From Flavobacterium noncentrifugens (GTDB lineage Bacteria; Bacteroidota; Bacteroidia; Flavobacteriales; Flavobacteriaceae): a DNA stretch of 64,000 nucleotides. The stretch spans positions 62,001-126,000 of the forward strand of contig NZ_FNEZ01000004.1 of the NCBI RefSeq assembly GCF_900100375.1, in the 5' to 3' direction. The notes below the pieces were generated by a model. That model made no database searches, had not been told where the DNA came from, and saw nothing but the letters and a program-made list of their open reading frames with translations. A program made the translations under genes and the position numbers. Shown piece after piece: positions 6,925 through 14,850 of the stretch (positions are counted from its first letter, which is position 1; each line of letters opens with the position of its first letter).

Positions 6925-8664
6925 ATGAACCATTACATTTTAACGCCCGAAGATCACCCACAATCCCATTTACTTTACAAAATCACTGACGACCTTTTAC
7001 GGTTCATCAATGCCGATTCTGTTTATTATTCCTTTGATAATAAAGTCACAGGACCGGAAACCATTTTTTCAATTTTTTTAGAGCGCGACAGCGCCGAAAT
7101 TAACAACGATTTGTTTGCCCTCGTTGATAGGACGTTCAAACCTTATCCGGAAATAGGGTATCAAATCCTTTCCTGTAATTACGCAGAGGATGCGCTGCGA
7201 AAAGGAAATCTTTACATCCTTAAAAATTGTACGCTCGGAAAGTTTGGCTATGGCCACGTTGATGCAGGCCATCCATTTTACCCTGAGGAAGCAGCGGTTA
7301 GTAAATTGTTGCGCCGGGCAACCAAGCATTTCAGCAAAGGCATGAATAAAGTCAATACCTACTTGATTGATGTTCCGCGTTGCATTGAGTATGAAAATTA
7401 TCTGGAAGCTACATTTATTATCCATAAGGCAATGGAACTGTTATTTAAAATTGCATCCAATTTTATCATGGGTAAACAATATGTTTCGAAAAGCATCGCC
7501 GCGCAGCAAATGCATTTAAATGTATTCGCTCCATCGCTAAGTAACTTATTTCATATCGATCAGGAAGATGAAAGTGACTTGCTTGATGCGTTAGATTCTT
7601 CTTATTGGAATTATAAAAGAAAACAGCCTTTTAAAATTAAACTGCCCGATCTCGACAAACTTCAGATAAAAGTTAACTGGCTAAAAAATGAAGTCAGAAG
7701 ATTGTTTGACGAAACCGTCGCCGAATGTGAGGATAAACTATCATTTAAAACTGGTACTGTAGAAACTGAAGAAGTCAGCGAGGTTAAGCCTGTAACAATC
7801 GACGAGCCTGAAGTTCTGACTGATGATCTGCAAAAAGTAGGCAAGCTTATCACAGACTACATCCAAACCTCAGCGATTTATTGTTTTGGACAAAGGACAA
7901 TTGCCAATGTAAATAATATTCCTATTGTCAATGAGAAAGGATCAAATAACGAACAGAAACATTTTTATCTGCTTGTGATCACAGAGGAACATAAAAATAA
8001 TGCAATTGCCGATCTTGAAAATATAATCAAAAGTAAAACGTCTAATTCCTGCACTGCAACCGTACTCTTGCATAAAGTAACATCTTTACGACATAGAACC
8101 GGACACCAATTGTATTTCTTCCATCAAGTCGTTACAAAAGGCTTATTGGTTTATGAAAATACAAAATATCCACCTGATTTCCATTTTGGCAAAATACCAT
8201 ACAGGAATGTAAAATCTTCAAGAATTTACTGGAAAAATCGACATGCCATTGCCGATACATTCCTGGACAGTGAGTACCAGATCGACAGAAGCGACGCTGA
8301 ATTGGTAAAAGAAACCATGATGCACATCGCTGTCGAGCAAATATGCCTAGGGTTAATTGATGTGTTTTTGGGTTACAGACCTTCACACCATTCTTTAAAT
8401 TACCTGTTTAATCTTTGCGAAAGTTTCTCCTCATTGACTGCAGAAATATTCCCTCGCCGGACTGAGGAAGACATAAAGATTTTCAATCTATTGGCAGCGC
8501 ATTTAAGCGCGATGCGGCATGCTGAGCTCAAGTATGCAAACTGGACTTACACTGAAATGCTTGAAAAGCGATGCAGTGTGTTTTTTGAGAAAGCGACTTT
8601 GCTCATAGATGCCGAGTTGGAAAGATTGGAGCAGCTGAGTGGAAATAACAATCAAAATGCTTGA
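6925..8664 (+). CDS. Large HEPN-like protein, 579 aa
   Basis: I chose the ATG at 6925 (MNHYILTPED); the frame is open further upstream but has no better start. Two segments look like HEPN helices: about 160-210 (EATFIIHKAMELLFKIASN) and about 470-560 (VKETMMHIAVEQICLGLIDV, then HHSLNYLFNLCESFSS). Between them, at about 310-420, is a domain that could be a degenerate nucleotidyltransferase (IYCFGQRTIANVN, then FYLLVITEEHKN). The classic R-X4-6-H RNase motif is not clear. HEPN proteins are often RNases in toxin or defence systems; here the function is unknown. The next gene starts 3 nt after its stop. Confidence 0.6.
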   Translation: MNHYILTPEDHPQSHLLYKITDDLLRFINADSVYYSFDNKVTGPETIFSIFLERDSAEINNDLFALVDRTFKPYPEIGYQILSCNYAEDALRKGNLYILKNCTLGKFGYGHVDAGHPFYPEEAAVSKLLRRATKHFSKGMNKVNTYLIDVPRCIEYENYLEATFIIHKAMELLFKIASNFIMGKQYVSKSIAAQQMHLNVFAPSLSNLFHIDQEDESDLLDALDSSYWNYKRKQPFKIKLPDLDKLQIKVNWLKNEVRRLFDETVAECEDKLSFKTGTVETEEVSEVKPVTIDEPEVLTDDLQKVGKLITDYIQTSAIYCFGQRTIANVNNIPIVNEKGSNNEQKHFYLLVITEEHKNNAIADLENIIKSKTSNSCTATVLLHKVTSLRHRTGHQLYFFHQVVTKGLLVYENTKYPPDFHFGKIPYRNVKSSRIYWKNRHAIADTFLDSEYQIDRSDAELVKETMMHIAVEQICLGLIDVFLGYRPSHHSLNYLFNLCESFSSLTAEIFPRRTEEDIKIFNLLAAHLSAMRHAELKYANWTYTEMLEKRCSVFFEKATLLIDAELERLEQLSGNNNQNA

Positions 8665-8667
8665 CTG

Positions 8668-9006
8668 ATGGAAGATAAAATCAATACGATCGAAGATTTG
8701 AAAGAGTTGGCATCGCATGCATTTCATGTAATTGAACCCTGTAAAAGCAGAAAAGGCAAAGCCACAGTACAAATTTCGATGAACAGCTACGCGGAATTGA
8801 GTTGGTATCTGATCGATGTTATTAAAGTTTCTGTAGCAGCGTTGGATGCCGAGCACGAAAGTGTAACTTATGTGAGGAATATTTCAAGCGCAGTCAGTGG
8901 TGTCTTGGCAAAATTGCTCAATATTATTCCGTTGGAAGAAATGGACCTTTTGGATAAAATCCACGAAATAATATTACCGATTCAGGAAGAAGAAAAGAAA
9001 GAATGA
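8668..9006 (+). CDS. Hypothetical protein, 112 aa
   Basis: A mostly helical, acidic protein (MEDKINTIEDLKELA; C-terminus EEEKKE) with no signal or membrane segment. It starts 3 nt after the HEPN-like gene, so the two are probably translated together. A small acidic partner behind a HEPN protein could be an antitoxin or immunity factor, but I see no motif that shows this. Confidence 0.6.
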   Translation: MEDKINTIEDLKELASHAFHVIEPCKSRKGKATVQISMNSYAELSWYLIDVIKVSVAALDAEHESVTYVRNISSAVSGVLAKLLNIIPLEEMDLLDKIHEIILPIQEEEKKE

Positions 9007-9007
9007 T

Positions 9008-9430
9008 TTACTCTTGCAAATACCGGCGAAGAACTGCGCTGCGCAATTCCTTAATCAAAGTAATGCTTTTGTAAAACTCCATTTCCTTTTCTTTAAGGAC
9101 TTTTAAAGCGTGAACATTTTTTAAATGCTGTTCGTAATCTTTTTGGAGGATGCTGGCTTTTGAGATAAACAGATTTTTAAATTCATTAATCCTTAGAAAT
9201 ACAATTACGGAGCCAACAAGATGTAGATGCCAAAATTTTGATTGCCAAAGGCCGAATGCAAGCCAGTAATAATTTTCTCTTTCGGCCTGGTCTGCAAATT
9301 CCAATACAAAGCAATTCAGGCAAGCTTCCGTTAATGGTTTTCCGCTATTCATTCCTTTATTTAGAATAAAAAAGTGTGGCTTTTGATAGGTGTTTTTCGG
9401 ACTGTGGGTTTTGATTTTAATTGTCTGCAT
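9008..9430 (-). CDS. DUF6943 family protein
   Basis: About 140 aa from MQTIKIKTHS (ATG 9430); the upstream MMTFFFSF extension is low-complexity and unlikely to be coding. Family-like segments are the PHFFILNKGMNSGKPLT block, a CLNCFVL Cys pair near residue 40, YYWLAFGLWQSKFW, and HLVGSVIVFLRI. DUF6943 proteins recur in Bacteroidetes integrative and conjugative elements and have no known function. It is convergent with the 8668 gene, 1 nt between stops, and its 5' side faces the structured non-coding block. Confidence 0.7.
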   Translation of the reverse strand: MQTIKIKTHSPKNTYQKPHFFILNKGMNSGKPLTEACLNCFVLEFADQAERENYYWLAFGLWQSKFWHLHLVGSVIVFLRINEFKNLFISKASILQKDYEQHLKNVHALKVLKEKEMEFYKSITLIKELRSAVLRRYLQE

Positions 9431-9780
9431 GGCTTCGATATTTAATTGTGACTGAATCATTTCAAAAGAAAAAAAAGAAAAAAAGAAAGTCATCATCGAA
9501 GCGGAGGTTTCAAATAAGGGCGGTTTTTAAAATCAAAATACTACCCGGCTTTAATCAAAATTGGTGAAAGCGGGAATCAGATTTGATGTTACAGAAGTAC
9601 TTGTGCGTGGAAAGAAATGTAGGGTGGAGATTTTTATTTTAAACCCGGAGGGCTTGAACCGAACGTTTTGAAACCGTAGCTTATCTTCCCTTTCTTTTAT
9701 TTGTTTTTTGGAAGGGAGTACGACTGCTTCCGGTTACCGCGATGTTTCTGGGGCAATCAAACACCCCCAAGCACCGCAGC

Positions 9781-9824
9781 AAATAAAAAAGGAAACGTAG
9801 CTTGCGGAGTTTTCTTTTTTATTT
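9781..9824. repeat. Stem-loop 1 with AGCTTGCGG loop
   Basis: Sixteen consecutive pairs (one G.T) close a 12-nt loop, gtagcttgcgga. The stem is A/T-rich, unlike stem-loop 2, which shares the loop but not the stem. Confidence 0.65.
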
Positions 9825-10046
9825 GTGAGGAGCGCCGTGGCGGTGTTGCGGCAATCAAACGGCCACCGCAGGACGGGAACGAACGGAGCTTGCGGAGTGA
9901 AGAGTAGTACTGCGAGCGTGAAACGGCACGGAAAAAATTTACGCCAGCCCTTTTTAGGGCGTTCCTTGATTTAGGGCACAGCGAAGTGGAGCCAACCGTG
10001 ATGGCTGGTTGAGGGAGCAACCGCACAATTAACATGGGGCGGCAGA

Positions 10047-10090
10047 CATGACACGACATAACGGAGCTTGCGGAGTTATGTGGTGTTGTG
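10047..10090. repeat. Stem-loop 2 with the same loop
   Basis: Sixteen positions with one mismatch and two G.T pairs close the 12-nt loop ggagcttgcgga. It has the same geometry as 9781-9824 with a different stem sequence, the pattern expected if structure and loop are conserved. Confidence 0.65.
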
Positions 10091-10143
10091 GATGCAGTAG
10101 CCCCAACGAATGACGACGGGCGGCGTGTGAAGACCGCGAGCCA

Positions 10144-10196
10144 AAAAAAAATATTTGCAAGTGCTTTTTTTCTAAGCTGTTGCAAATATTTTTTTT
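10144..10196. repeat. 17-bp perfect inverted repeat
   Basis: aaaaaaaatatttgcaa (10144-10160) and its exact complement (10180-10196), with a 19-nt spacer. With flanking gcc/ggc the arms reach 20 bp with one extra A. Candidates are an origin-of-transfer structure or a strong bidirectional terminator at the end of the 16434-10343 operon. Confidence 0.6.
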
Positions 10197-10342
10197 GGCG
10201 GTGCCCGGGAACGGAAGGAGGAACGACTGACTGGGAGGGACGCGGCGAAACTAAGCCGAACTAGGAGTGAGACCGCTTGATTGCCCGTGTAATAAATTCA
10301 AATTTCTAATAACTAATAAACAAGTAGTGCCTGTATATAAAT

Positions 10343-10519
10343 TCAATGATTTTGATCTTTTAAAAGCCTACGAAGCTTCTGTAACATTTCGTCAGCTTTT
10401 GCTAATTGTGATTGTTTAAACTCATAACTCTCATAATTTGTTTCATCAAATGATTTTTTAGAATATGTGACAGAAGTAATTAAGAAATCTAAGTCGTCTT
10501 TAGTTAAAGTGTTTTCCAT
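10343..10519 (-). CDS. Small acidic/helical protein, 58 aa
   Basis: Start ATG at 10519 (MENTLTKDDLDFLITSVTYS), stop at 10343. It is charged, helical and without a membrane segment; the C-terminal half is coiled-coil-like (FKQSQLAKADEMLQKLRRLL). It begins 16 nt after the radical SAM gene's stop in the same direction, which makes it the last gene of the 16434-10343 operon. I recognise no family. Its position behind a complex multi-gene operon suggests a small partner or regulator. Confidence 0.6.
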   Translation of the reverse strand: MENTLTKDDLDFLITSVTYSKKSFDETNYESYEFKQSQLAKADEMLQKLRRLLKDQNH

Positions 10520-10535
10520 AAGTTGTTATTATTAA

Positions 10536-12479
10536 TTATTCGTAATCGTAAGTCAAAGTCAAATTAACAAAGCGATCCTTCTTGATTAAATTATTAAATC
10601 TCCTGCGAATATTTTCAATCTCTTTATCATCTTCCATTACATCATTTTTTGAAACTTGGTAATGTGATAAAAACAATAATAGTTCTGGGTGTGAGGTTTT
10701 TTCTTGCAGGTTTTTAAAATCACTATTTTCGATAATTTGCTTGACTTCTTCCCACAGATCACTATTTTTTATTCGGTAGAATTCTTTACGCCAAATATCG
10801 GTTAATCCTGAATCCTTAAAAACATTTCTATAAATAATATACGTTTCCGGCATGTAAAGAATCTCATTAAACTCTTCAAGATTATTTCCAAATGCGATAT
10901 GGAAAAAATTACTGCCAGATGCAACAATACCTTTTGTTACATTTAGAATCGACTGAATAGCACGTATAAATTTTTTGTTCCAATGTTTTCCGACATAATC
11001 TCTATGCTTCGCTTCTTCGCCGAATAATGGAATGTATTTCATTGGAAAGGAAAAAATATTAATATTTAATTCCTTGGCCAATTCAATATTGATTTCCATC
11101 CTTCTATATAACTCGCCTGGCTTATCTTTGAAATTAAATAATAGATAATTTGACAAATCCCTAATATCGTACTTGGCAGCCAATCTTACCGCGCTTACGT
11201 ATTGTTTTTCCATTCCTAGATAATCAAATGCAATTCGCAATGGACGAATAGGAATTTCGCTCATTTTTTGCATCAGTTCGTCAGTTACATACCGAGCATC
11301 CGTGCCTTGATTGAAATCTACATATCTTAATTTTTTAGATTTTTTACGGTGTTTTTCATATAAGTGGCTTAGTTCTGTATAAGCTAAAATTAAATTTCCT
11401 TTTGTCGTGGTATTTAAATTTAGTAATCCATATTTTTCCATCGTATTGGAAAACTCGCCGGCAATCTCTTTTCTTTTTGATTTGGATTTTAAAAGTTGAT
11501 TTAGTAGATTGAAACAACGTTTTGTATTTGCACGATCGTTGTATCCACTCTTTAAATTTTTAATTGCAATTTCAAATTGATTTGGCTCGACAAAAGTGGC
11601 ACCTTTATGAAAACCCATTTCTTTTATTTCATCTATTATCTCAACAAAATTTGGCGATGCTAAAACATTGTTATCCATTAAAAGCAAATTTTGTTGTTCT
11701 CCGTAATTCTCTTTGATTTGCTTGAACTTGTCGATTGTATCAATTTTTGGCTTATATGTCGGCTCAAGTATTGGCACAGAACAGAACGCACATTTCCTTG
11801 TGCAACCTTTGGTCATAAAGGTAAAGTATGCACTTCCCGTTGGATATTTATAATCTATTTCATCCAATATTGAATAGTCAAGCGGTAAATCGTCGATTAT
11901 AATATTATTATCATCAAGTGCTCCCCGTCGATCTAATATTCCTTTAAAAGGTTTTATACCAGTTTCCAATTCCAGCTCCTCAGGAAGAAGTGATGCTAAA
12001 ACACCACCTACCATTAGATTTTTACCGTCTTTAACAAGATGTTTTGCAGCGTGTATAGTTTCTATCGTTTTCTTCCAGTAAAATGTAAATAATGTAGTAA
12101 CAAAAATTCTGTCCCATTGCGGATTATTTATGTATTCTTTATTTTTATAATAATTGGCATGAAATAATAGCGTCTCAGTAATTAGTTCTGACTTTTCAAT
12201 ATTTACTTTCGAAAGAAATTCAAGATTATTTTTTCTCCGTGATTTGATAAAATTCTTTATTTCAAATTCTAATTCTTTCCAAATTTCAAGAGCCGCAAAG
12301 TTTTCAAGTTCTTTTAAGCAATCTTGAAAAATTTCATCAATAAAGAAATCTTTCATTTCTCCTTTATAAAATCGTACTTCATCGCCTAACATGCGATGAT
12401 AAGTAGCGATTTTCATCAGTCCAATAGGCGGATATTTATTCCGATAGTTAGGTTCTAATAAAAGTACTTTTCTTTTCAT
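10536..12479 (-). CDS. Large B12-binding-like radical SAM protein
   Basis: 647 aa. The N-terminal part resembles the Rossmann-like B12-binding domain of class B radical SAM enzymes (KVLLLEPNYRNKYPPIGLMK, then a GGVLASLLPEE loop near 158), but I do not see the cobalamin-binding DxHxxG. The radical SAM cluster motif is Cys226-x3-Cys230-x2-Cys233 (GCTRKCAFCSVP), followed by a barrel with LLMDNNVLASP near 270. The last 250 residues are a long helical extension. It should bind a 4Fe-4S cluster and SAM; the substrate is unknown. It starts 3 nt after the Hsp90-like gene. It is not viperin-like: too long, with extra domains on both sides. Confidence 0.8.
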   Translation of the reverse strand: MKRKVLLLEPNYRNKYPPIGLMKIATYHRMLGDEVRFYKGEMKDFFIDEIFQDCLKELENFAALEIWKELEFEIKNFIKSRRKNNLEFLSKVNIEKSELITETLLFHANYYKNKEYINNPQWDRIFVTTLFTFYWKKTIETIHAAKHLVKDGKNLMVGGVLASLLPEELELETGIKPFKGILDRRGALDDNNIIIDDLPLDYSILDEIDYKYPTGSAYFTFMTKGCTRKCAFCSVPILEPTYKPKIDTIDKFKQIKENYGEQQNLLLMDNNVLASPNFVEIIDEIKEMGFHKGATFVEPNQFEIAIKNLKSGYNDRANTKRCFNLLNQLLKSKSKRKEIAGEFSNTMEKYGLLNLNTTTKGNLILAYTELSHLYEKHRKKSKKLRYVDFNQGTDARYVTDELMQKMSEIPIRPLRIAFDYLGMEKQYVSAVRLAAKYDIRDLSNYLLFNFKDKPGELYRRMEINIELAKELNINIFSFPMKYIPLFGEEAKHRDYVGKHWNKKFIRAIQSILNVTKGIVASGSNFFHIAFGNNLEEFNEILYMPETYIIYRNVFKDSGLTDIWRKEFYRIKNSDLWEEVKQIIENSDFKNLQEKTSHPELLLFLSHYQVSKNDVMEDDKEIENIRRRFNNLIKKDRFVNLTLTYDYE

Positions 12480-12482
12480 CTT

Positions 12483-14024
12483 TCAATTAAACTTGTCTAT
12501 AATTCTCTTTTTGATTAATTCTGATAAATCAAAATCAAGATCTTCTTCGAGGATTTCAAATATTTCCAATACTACTGTTCGTTGTTCCTCATTTAACTTT
12601 TTAAAAGTTGGTGGGGTATATTTACTAATCTGTAAATCTTGCCCCGTTAAATTTTTAACGGATAAATCACTATCACCTATTATACTTTTGAATAAGTTTT
12701 TTACATTTTCAGAAGTAAAAGATTTGGCATTTATTTTGTCAATTTCAATTTTAGCTTTAGTAGCTTTTTCTTCAAGTTCCCTCAATCTATTTAGATGGAA
12801 GCTTTCCACTGCAGAATTCTCAAAGGAACCTTTTTTGTCTTGAAACTCTTCATATGCCTCTTTGTATTTTTGAACCTCTTTTTTCCTATTGTGCAGTTTG
12901 GATGCAGTCTGGGCTAAGCGATTTTCGAGATTTTCAGCCTTTAAAATTTCTTTAATATTTTTTTCAAATTGGAGAAATGTTGCATTTTCTGTGAAGTAAT
13001 CACGTCTCGCGTTAGGAACAAATCCATCATTCAAAGTATGAATTTCTCCTACAAACCTTAAATTAGTTCGTTCTTGGTCAAAAAATCTATTGCTTGTAAA
13101 TTCATTTCCGATCGAAATATTTTTTGTTCTAATTCGCAATCCTCTTTCATAATTTGATTCATCAAGAACAATATTTGACATTTCCCGATAACCATACCAA
13201 CACGTGGCTATCAGTTCCTGACTGTCATTTCGTATATCTACAAAATCAACTCCAATCAAATTGGAGATATTTCCTTTTTCGTCGGTAAATGAATCTTTAT
13301 ATCGTTTGTAAAGAGTAATATTATTTATTTCAACATTATACTCGTCAAGAACTAAATTCCGGCTTTTTAGGTACGTTTTTATTTCATCAGTAAAAGAAAA
13401 TGATGAAGAAAATGGAACTGGGGCGACCATTGATAAGTATTCTGTAACAAAATCTACATTTAGCAAATCGTCACTATGAACATTGTCAAGTATGACACGA
13501 AAATAGTGCTTTTCAGGATCTTCTTGTTTTGGCGGATCTTCTACTGTAATTACACTCATTGCCGCCATAGCGTCACTTTTGTCATTACGATTATCAATTA
13601 TTTTCTTAAGCAATTTTGCGTCAAGTATCATTTTACTTTTCACACTTTCGCCTTTGTAACTTGTCTCAAAAATTAATCTATCACAATATCCTAATCCTCC
13701 TAACCTTCCAATTCCTCTGAAACCCTTTCTTTTTGTTGATTCCTTTTGAGAATTAGCAACGTCACCTAAAAGACGAACCACGTCTTTTTCAGGTACGCCT
13801 GTTGCGTTATCCGTTATTGTTATTTTTCTATTAACTCGATCGATAATAATATCTATTTTACCTTCGCTCTTTTCTTTCAATAGACTTAATTCAACGGCCT
13901 CATCAATTTGGTCAGCGGCATTTTGAATATATTCACGGAAAACAAACCTTGCATCGTCATACATACCCGATGTTAATGTTTCCAAAACTGTTTTGCCTAT
14001 GGTTGGTTTAAAAGACTCTGCCAT
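12483..14024 (-). CDS. GHKL / Hsp90-like ATPase
   Basis: 513 aa. The N-terminal Bergerat fold is complete: N-box FREYIQNAADQ (Glu31 to Asn35), Asp72 in the TDNATGVP segment, and a glycine lid GFRGIGRLGGLGY (101-113). Residues 200-370 resemble the middle region of Hsp90-like proteins, with a TSNRFFDQERTNLRF and EIHTL segment. Residues 380-450 form a charged coiled coil. The C-terminal part has no clear Hsp90 dimerisation domain, so it is a stand-alone Hsp90-like ATPase of the sort found in defence operons, not HtpG. It overlaps the upstream gene by 17 nt and the downstream gene follows after 3 nt. Confidence 0.85.
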   Translation of the reverse strand: MAESFKPTIGKTVLETLTSGMYDDARFVFREYIQNAADQIDEAVELSLLKEKSEGKIDIIIDRVNRKITITDNATGVPEKDVVRLLGDVANSQKESTKRKGFRGIGRLGGLGYCDRLIFETSYKGESVKSKMILDAKLLKKIIDNRNDKSDAMAAMSVITVEDPPKQEDPEKHYFRVILDNVHSDDLLNVDFVTEYLSMVAPVPFSSSFSFTDEIKTYLKSRNLVLDEYNVEINNITLYKRYKDSFTDEKGNISNLIGVDFVDIRNDSQELIATCWYGYREMSNIVLDESNYERGLRIRTKNISIGNEFTSNRFFDQERTNLRFVGEIHTLNDGFVPNARRDYFTENATFLQFEKNIKEILKAENLENRLAQTASKLHNRKKEVQKYKEAYEEFQDKKGSFENSAVESFHLNRLRELEEKATKAKIEIDKINAKSFTSENVKNLFKSIIGDSDLSVKNLTGQDLQISKYTPPTFKKLNEEQRTVVLEIFEILEEDLDFDLSELIKKRIIDKFN

Positions 14025-14850
14025 TCTTATTTATTTTTTTTCTAACTTTATCAGGCACATCTTGATTTTCATCTGATAAATCATGCCCATGATATACTGG
14101 TCGATCGACATACGTCTTTAAAAAACGTACGTAAACATTATTTTCTAAATCAAAGTTGAAATACTTACCATCATGTAAAGTTGCTTCTTTAAAAAGTTTC
14201 TCAGCTTTCTCTGTTCCATTCGGTTGATGGAAGCAAGTAAATGGAGAAATTTTCTCCCCATCAGAAGAATATCTTAGCTTTCTAGTATGTTTTGAATTAT
14301 GTTCGAATCGTAATTTATAATCTTCAAAAAACTTAATAATTTCTTCTTCGGAATTATATCTTAGTGTATCAATGACAACATCATTGTTTTGCCTATTTAC
14401 AACAAGATTACTATTCTGAGCATAGAAGTAATTGTAAGCAAGAAATTTATGTTCAGGATTTTGGTTATTGTGGAAAAGATGACCGATTTGACTTTGCGTT
14501 TCTGCTTGAATACTGCCACTAAAATGTGGTTTTATAATAGCAGGATTAGATGTTATCGAATTGTCAGAGTTATCTGTATATAGGATCCAATTCGAAAAAG
14601 TGTCTGTTAAAAATTCCAAAGTTAGTTTCTGAAAGTCGTAACCAATTTCTTTTACCATCTTGTAAGGGAACTCATCCATTATTGAGGTATAAAGTTCATT
14701 TCTTAATAGTACCGGTAGATTTAATTCTCTAATTTGAGTATAAATATTTGGTGCTAAATTCTTCAAAATGATATACTTATTTTTATTTGCGTTGAAATCT
14801 TGTTCGCACCAAATAAAAGTAGATATGTCTATAGTAGCAATAAAACTCAT
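14008..14850 (-). CDS. Unknown partner protein of the DUF3696 ATPase, 280 aa
   Basis: Soluble protein with an Asp in a hydrophobic N-terminal strand (FIATIDISTFIW) and a His-rich C-terminus (PVYHGHDLSDENQDVPDK). The arrangement of N-terminal Asp and later acidic and His residues could be a diverged nuclease or PIN-like fold, but I see no family signature and would not name one. Its start overlaps the stop of the AAA ATPase (4 nt, ATGA), so translation is coupled. An AAA ATPase with a tightly coupled effector-like second gene is the usual plan of ATPase-based defence modules. Confidence 0.7.
   Translation of the reverse strand: MSFIATIDISTFIWCEQDFNANKNKYIILKNLAPNIYTQIRELNLPVLLRNELYTSIMDEFPYKMVKEIGYDFQKLTLEFLTDTFSNWILYTDNSDNSITSNPAIIKPHFSGSIQAETQSQIGHLFHNNQNPEHKFLAYNYFYAQNSNLVVNRQNNDVVIDTLRYNSEEEIIKFFEDYKLRFEHNSKHTRKLRYSSDGEKISPFTCFHQPNGTEKAEKLFKEATLHDGKYFNFDLENNVYVRFLKTYVDRPVYHGHDLSDENQDVPDKVRKKINKNGRVF

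Larger units (their letters stand above)
9431..10342. ncRNA. GC-rich structured non-coding block (candidate ncRNA or oriT region)
   Basis: About 900 bp without a credible gene, with islands far richer in G+C than the rest of the element. It holds three copies of AGCTTGCGGAG(T) at 9799-9810, 9887-9898 and 10065-10076. Two copies lie in 12-nt loops of 16-bp stems with unrelated stem sequences: 9781-9796 with 9809-9824, and 10047-10062 with 10075-10090 (one mismatch). Other hairpins are 9947-9960 and 10007-10022, plus the long inverted repeat at 10144-10196. GGCAATCAAAC and CACCGCAG also recur as a duplicated unit. The open frames here are Arg/Ser/Pro-rich shadows. It could be a large structured RNA or an origin of transfer; I cannot decide between them. 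Confidence 0.5.

Noticed and set aside
9701-9907. 68-aa plus-strand open frame in the same block
   Set aside because: No protein-like pattern, and it overlaps stem-loop 1.
9799-10076. Three copies of AGCTTGCGGAGT as a CRISPR array
   Set aside because: Spacing is 88 and 178 bp, repeats are only 12 bp, and no cas genes are near.
10110-10135. Match to the universal 16S rRNA primer region (gacgggcgg...)
   Set aside because: Only about 10 bases agree and no other rRNA sequence is near; chance similarity.
9757-10185. 142-aa minus-strand open frame in the structured block
   Set aside because: Composition is Arg/Ser/Pro/Ala-rich with no domain, and it overlaps several stem-loops; judged a shadow of non-coding DNA.
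10536-12479. Viperin-like antiviral radical SAM enzyme
   Set aside because: Prokaryotic viperins are about 300-350 aa; this is 647 aa with a B12-binding-like N-terminus and a long C-terminal extension.
12483-14024. Chaperone HtpG
   Set aside because: Only the ATPase fold is clear; the typical HtpG length (over 600 aa) and C-terminal dimerisation domain are absent.
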